8,309 nucleotides of DNA from Sutterella sp. (GTDB lineage Bacteria > Pseudomonadota > Gammaproteobacteria > Burkholderiales > Burkholderiaceae_F): NCBI GenBank assembly GCA_020025915.1, contig JAHHRH010000059.1, forward strand, positions 1 to 8,309, in the 5' to 3' direction. The translations under genes were made by a program, and so were the position numbers. The notes beneath the pieces were generated by a model. The model saw only the letters and a list, made by a program, of their open reading frames with translations. It did no database searches and had not been told where the DNA came from. Position 1 is the first letter of the stretch. Each line of letters opens with the position of its first letter. This document shows, in pieces, positions 5,886-8,309 of this stretch.

Positions 5886-7079
5886 ATGCAGTTTCAAAAT
5901 ACAATTCCAACCAATCATATCAATCAATCTTTTTCCATGAAACGGCAACTCTTGGCGGCTCGTGCTGGTTTTTTTACAGGTGGTTTTACAGTCGCAAGTT
6001 GGGCACCAATTATCCCGTTTGTGCAGTCTGGTCTTTCGCTTGAACCCTCGATTTTGGGTTCGCTTCTCTTAGGACTTGGGATTGGTTCTTTTGTCGGGAT
6101 GCCGGTCGCTGGAACCATCTCTGTGCGTTACGGTAGCCGTTTTGCCTTAGCGCTCTCTGGTGTACTCTCGTGCCTTTTGTTGGTCATCCTCGCGATGATC
6201 CCAGGGTTTTATATTGAATGTGTCGCGCTCTTTATTTATGGCGTGACTTTGGGGTGCTTAGAAGTGAGCGCCAATATTTATGGTGCGCAGCTTGAAAAGC
6301 AAGTGGGTCACCCGATCATGTCTGGGCTTCATGCGTCGTATTCGATTGGTGAAGTGGTCTCCGCGGCTGCGGTCACGGGGCTTTTGATCATGGGGGCGCC
6401 GCTCGTTTGGGTGATTGGTGGTTTGATGGTTGTCATCGCTTCAGGGCTACTTTGGACGTTGTCGGGTATTCCTGCGGACGCAGGTCGCGCGAAAAGGCAA
6501 AAAGCTGAAGGCATAGTCTTTGCTGCCCCCAAGGGGCGCATTCTCATGTTTAGCTTAGTTTGTCTTGCGGTTTTCTTGGCTGAAGGTGCCATGCTTGACT
6601 GGTCGGCCATCTACGTACATGAAGTCGGTGGCGTGGATTTGAAGGCTGCGGGTATTGGTTATACGCTGTTTGTGATTGCTATGGCGATCTCTCGCTTGAC
6701 GGGTGACCGTTTGGTTGAAACCTTTGGTCGAGCCAAGGTGCTCTTTGCGGGCATGATGCTTAATATCGTCACGCTTCTCACTATGGTGTGCTTTGAGTCG
6801 CCGGTTGTCCTCTTTGCTAGCCTCTTCGTGATGGGCTTGGGTGTTGCTAACGTCGCGCCAATCATTATTTCGGCAGCTTCTTCAGTGAAGCACGTCGATC
6901 CGACGAGTGCCATTACAACCGTGACGACGAGTGGCTATGGTGGGTTGATGGCGGGGCCGGCGATCCTTGGATTTATCGCTCAGCATCTGTCCCTTGAAGT
7001 CGCATTTCTCTTTATCGCGTGTCTTTTAACTGCGGCTTTGATCAACCAACTGATTATGCGTAAACATCTGCCTGCTTAA
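5886..7079 (+). CDS. MFS transporter, YbjJ/FucP-like
   Basis: The 397-residue protein is a 12-helix Major Facilitator Superfamily carrier in the inner membrane. Landmarks of the YbjJ-like group are visible: FTVASWAPIIPFVQSGL in helix 1, GLGIGSFVGMPVAG with RYGSR (the MFS loop 2-3 motif) near residues 62-85, GCLEVSANIYG in helix 4, and MSGLHASYSIGEVVSA in helix 5. A hydrophilic central loop (about 197-215) is followed by LAEGAMLDWSAIYV in helix 7 and SRLTGDRLVETFGR in the second half. Substrates of this group are mostly unknown; sugar uptake or metabolite export are both possible. The ATG at 5886 has only a weak TAGG upstream. An alternative ATG at 5937 would remove 17 residues (a polar Asn/Thr/Gln-rich stretch) and still keep helix 1, so the start is uncertain. 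It is divergent from the LysR gene, its likely regulator. Confidence 0.9.
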   Translation: MQFQNTIPTNHINQSFSMKRQLLAARAGFFTGGFTVASWAPIIPFVQSGLSLEPSILGSLLLGLGIGSFVGMPVAGTISVRYGSRFALALSGVLSCLLLVILAMIPGFYIECVALFIYGVTLGCLEVSANIYGAQLEKQVGHPIMSGLHASYSIGEVVSAAAVTGLLIMGAPLVWVIGGLMVVIASGLLWTLSGIPADAGRAKRQKAEGIVFAAPKGRILMFSLVCLAVFLAEGAMLDWSAIYVHEVGGVDLKAAGIGYTLFVIAMAISRLTGDRLVETFGRAKVLFAGMMLNIVTLLTMVCFESPVVLFASLFVMGLGVANVAPIIISAASSVKHVDPTSAITTVTTSGYGGLMAGPAILGFIAQHLSLEVAFLFIACLLTAALINQLIMRKHLPA

Positions 7080-7116
7080 GTTAAGTTGTTGCTATAAAGC
7101 CACAAGCAGTGACGGT

Positions 7117-7147
7117 GTTATGCGCGTAAACCCTTGTGCGTGATAAC
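7117..7147 (+). repeat. Imperfect hairpin downstream of the MFS gene
   Basis: GTTATGCGCG (7117-7126) can pair with TGCGT-G-ATAAC (7137-7147), with one bulged G and one G-U pair, around a ten-base loop. No T run follows, so it is not a good terminator by itself. It may stabilise the 3' end of the MFS transcript or be an operator for the next gene. Confidence 0.4.
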
Positions 7148-7167
7148 ATTTCTGCCTAGCTGTAATT

Positions 7168-7211
7168 GACGCTGTCTCTTGAGACTATCTCAAAAGGCAG
7201 CGTCTTTTTTT
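7168..7211 (+). terminator. Intrinsic terminator between the MFS and EamA genes
   Basis: A ten-pair stem (GACGCTG at 7168-7174 against CAGCGTC at 7198-7204, extended by three pairs inward) is followed by seven T at 7205-7211. It is a strong terminator for the MFS transcript. The start codon of the next gene is only 12 bases beyond the T run. Confidence 0.88.
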
Positions 7212-7223
7212 CAAGTGTGTCTC

Positions 7224-8159
7224 ATGTCTAAACCCGTTCGTCGTCCGATTGATTTAAGAGCCTTTCTACTTTGTGTATGTCTCAGCATGATTTGGGGCTT
7301 ACAACAAACGGCTATTAAGGCTTGTGCGCTTGAGATCAGTCCTATTTTGCAGGTGTCGATCCGATCGGGGACGGCCGCTTTGTTGCTTTGGCTCGCGAAC
7401 CGTTGGTGGCTCCACGAAACTTGGAATGCTAATGTGCGCTTGAAGGATGCTTTGCTCGTGGGTTTAGGGTTTGCCGGTGAATTCTTCTTTGTGGCTCAGG
7501 GGCTAAGCTATACGAATGCCTCGCACATTTCGGTGCTCCTTTATACGGCGCCCTTTTTTGCGGCCATGGGTTTGGCGATTAAGCTCCCTGAAGAGCGCTT
7601 GAGTCTTGTGCAGTGGGGCGGCTTGGCAACGGCGTTTTTAGGGATTGCGTCCGCATTCTTATTGCCAGTCTTTTTAGAGGGTGGGGCGTTGCCCGAAGGT
7701 GACCGTTGGATTTTAGGTGACTTCTTTGGTCTATTGGCTGGACTGTCGTGGGGCTGTACGACGATTTGGCTTCGTACTACTACGATGAACAATGCCCCAG
7801 CAACGCAGATGCTCTTTTGGCAGTTGCTCATGGGATTTTTGCTCTTGTTTCCAATAGCCTTTATCACTGATCAAGCGTACGTGACGTTGACGCCGATGGT
7901 GGTGGGTAGCATGGCCTTTCAGATTTTGATTGTGTCCTTTGCGAGCTATCTGGTTTGGAGCAACTTGCTGAAACAATATTTGGCAGCACGCTTAGGAGTA
8001 TTGGTCTTTATGACACCGCTTTTTGGAGTGCTTTTTTCGGTTGTACTGTTAGGCGAAAAGATTGGTGTGCCTTTTGTGCTCGGTTGCGCATTGGTAATTG
8101 CTGGACTCTTGATGATGCAGTCAAAGAACTTGCGGTTTTTGCGTCAGCGTCGCGAATAA
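7224..8159 (+). CDS. EamA-domain permease (DMT superfamily, RhaT/YdcZ-type ten-helix transporter)
   Basis: The 311-residue inner-membrane protein has two EamA repeats of about five helices each. Repeat one begins FLLCVCLSMIWGLQQTAIKAC and continues through the conserved ISVLLYTAPFFAAMGL helix. Repeat two begins with LGDFFGLLAGLSWGCTTIWLR and ends with GVLVFMTPLFGVLFSVVLLGE, the typical last-but-one helix (Pro in the helix, Gly-Glu at its end). A basic tail (RFLRQRRE) follows. DMT permeases usually export amino acids or other metabolites; the substrate is not readable here. The ATG at 7224 is chosen. The frame is open further up to a TTG at 7179, but that extension would be encoded by the terminator hairpin and T run and adds no family sequence. 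No Shine-Dalgarno is visible before 7224. A terminator follows at 8193-8229. Confidence 0.9.
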   Translation: MSKPVRRPIDLRAFLLCVCLSMIWGLQQTAIKACALEISPILQVSIRSGTAALLLWLANRWWLHETWNANVRLKDALLVGLGFAGEFFFVAQGLSYTNASHISVLLYTAPFFAAMGLAIKLPEERLSLVQWGGLATAFLGIASAFLLPVFLEGGALPEGDRWILGDFFGLLAGLSWGCTTIWLRTTTMNNAPATQMLFWQLLMGFLLLFPIAFITDQAYVTLTPMVVGSMAFQILIVSFASYLVWSNLLKQYLAARLGVLVFMTPLFGVLFSVVLLGEKIGVPFVLGCALVIAGLLMMQSKNLRFLRQRRE

Positions 8160-8192
8160 TAAGCGTTCAAAGCGAGTGAGATCCATCGTGAT

Positions 8193-8229
8193 AAAAGAGG
8201 TGGTTCGCATAGTGCGACTGCCTCTTTTT
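8193..8229 (+). terminator. Intrinsic terminator after the EamA permease gene
   Basis: AAAAGAGG (8193-8200) pairs with CCTCTTTT (8221-8228). The stem continues inward with eight more pairs (two G-U, one bulged T) to a TAG loop. The descending arm ends in five T. Confidence 0.85.
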
Positions 8230-8302
8230 GCCTTGAGGACCAAGTTTCGAAATACTAAAAAATGGACATGAGGACAAATCCGTTCTCACCCTCTATGATG
8301 AA

Positions 8303-8309
8303 AAGGAGG
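8303..8309 (+). promoter_or_regulatory. Shine-Dalgarno of a gene beginning beyond the window
   Basis: The window ends in AAGGAGG, a near-perfect anti-16S complement. It follows 8230-8302, a non-coding stretch where I see no gene. A plus-strand gene probably starts within about ten bases after the end. Confidence 0.6.

Noticed and set aside
7179..7223. N-terminal extension of the EamA permease from TTG at 7179
   Set aside because: The 15 added codons are encoded by the terminator stem and T run, and the first EamA helix begins normally after the ATG at 7224.
7955..8179. Plus-strand open frame overlapping the end of the EamA permease
   Set aside because: It is out of frame with a clear transporter helix region, has no ribosome binding site and shows no recognisable motif.
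1..8309. CRISPR arrays, tRNA or rRNA genes, and prophage or defence genes
   Set aside because: I looked for repeated spacer units, tRNA-like cloverleaf ends and phage or defence motifs and saw none.

Overview
The window comes from a Gram-negative bacterium, most likely a proteobacterium. The evidence is a set of typical proteobacterial families (a YbjJ-type MFS carrier, a LysR regulator, an EamA permease, and a DUF3311/SSS symporter pair), dense packing, short intergenic gaps with intrinsic terminators, and roughly even base composition. A host-associated beta- or gammaproteobacterium (for example a Sutterellaceae-like organism) is possible, but no phylogenetic marker is present, so this is only a guess.

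Layout. (1) Positions 1-242 hold the 3' end of an IS200/IS605-type tnpA gene with an in-frame amber codon; a candidate right end of the element follows. (2) Positions 243-472 are a non-coding leader with a possible promoter and an inverted repeat. (3) Positions 473-4780 carry four same-strand genes: a small DUF3311-type membrane protein, a sodium:solute symporter, a creatininase-family amidohydrolase and an M28-like metallohydrolase. An intrinsic terminator lies between the symporter and the amidohydrolase, and another follows the M28 gene. (4) A LysR-type regulator (4866-5765, minus strand) is convergent with the M28 gene and divergent from a YbjJ-like MFS transporter (5886-7079). (5) An EamA/DMT permease (7224-8159) follows, beginning just after a strong terminator and ending with its own terminator. 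(6) The last seven bases are a strong Shine-Dalgarno sequence for a gene outside the window.

How the genes may work together. The first two genes form a translationally coupled membrane unit. They probably import a small organic solute with Na+. The next two encode cytoplasmic metal-dependent hydrolases that look suited to opening or cleaving an amide-type compound. This reads as an uptake-and-hydrolysis locus for an unknown amide, cyclic amide or peptide-like nutrient. Both enzymes carry active-site changes against the best-known family members: Gly in place of creatininase Glu122, and His-Ser in place of the M28 Glu-Glu pair. The substrate therefore cannot be read from the family names. The LysR gene most likely controls the divergent MFS gene; control of the hydrolase locus is also possible.
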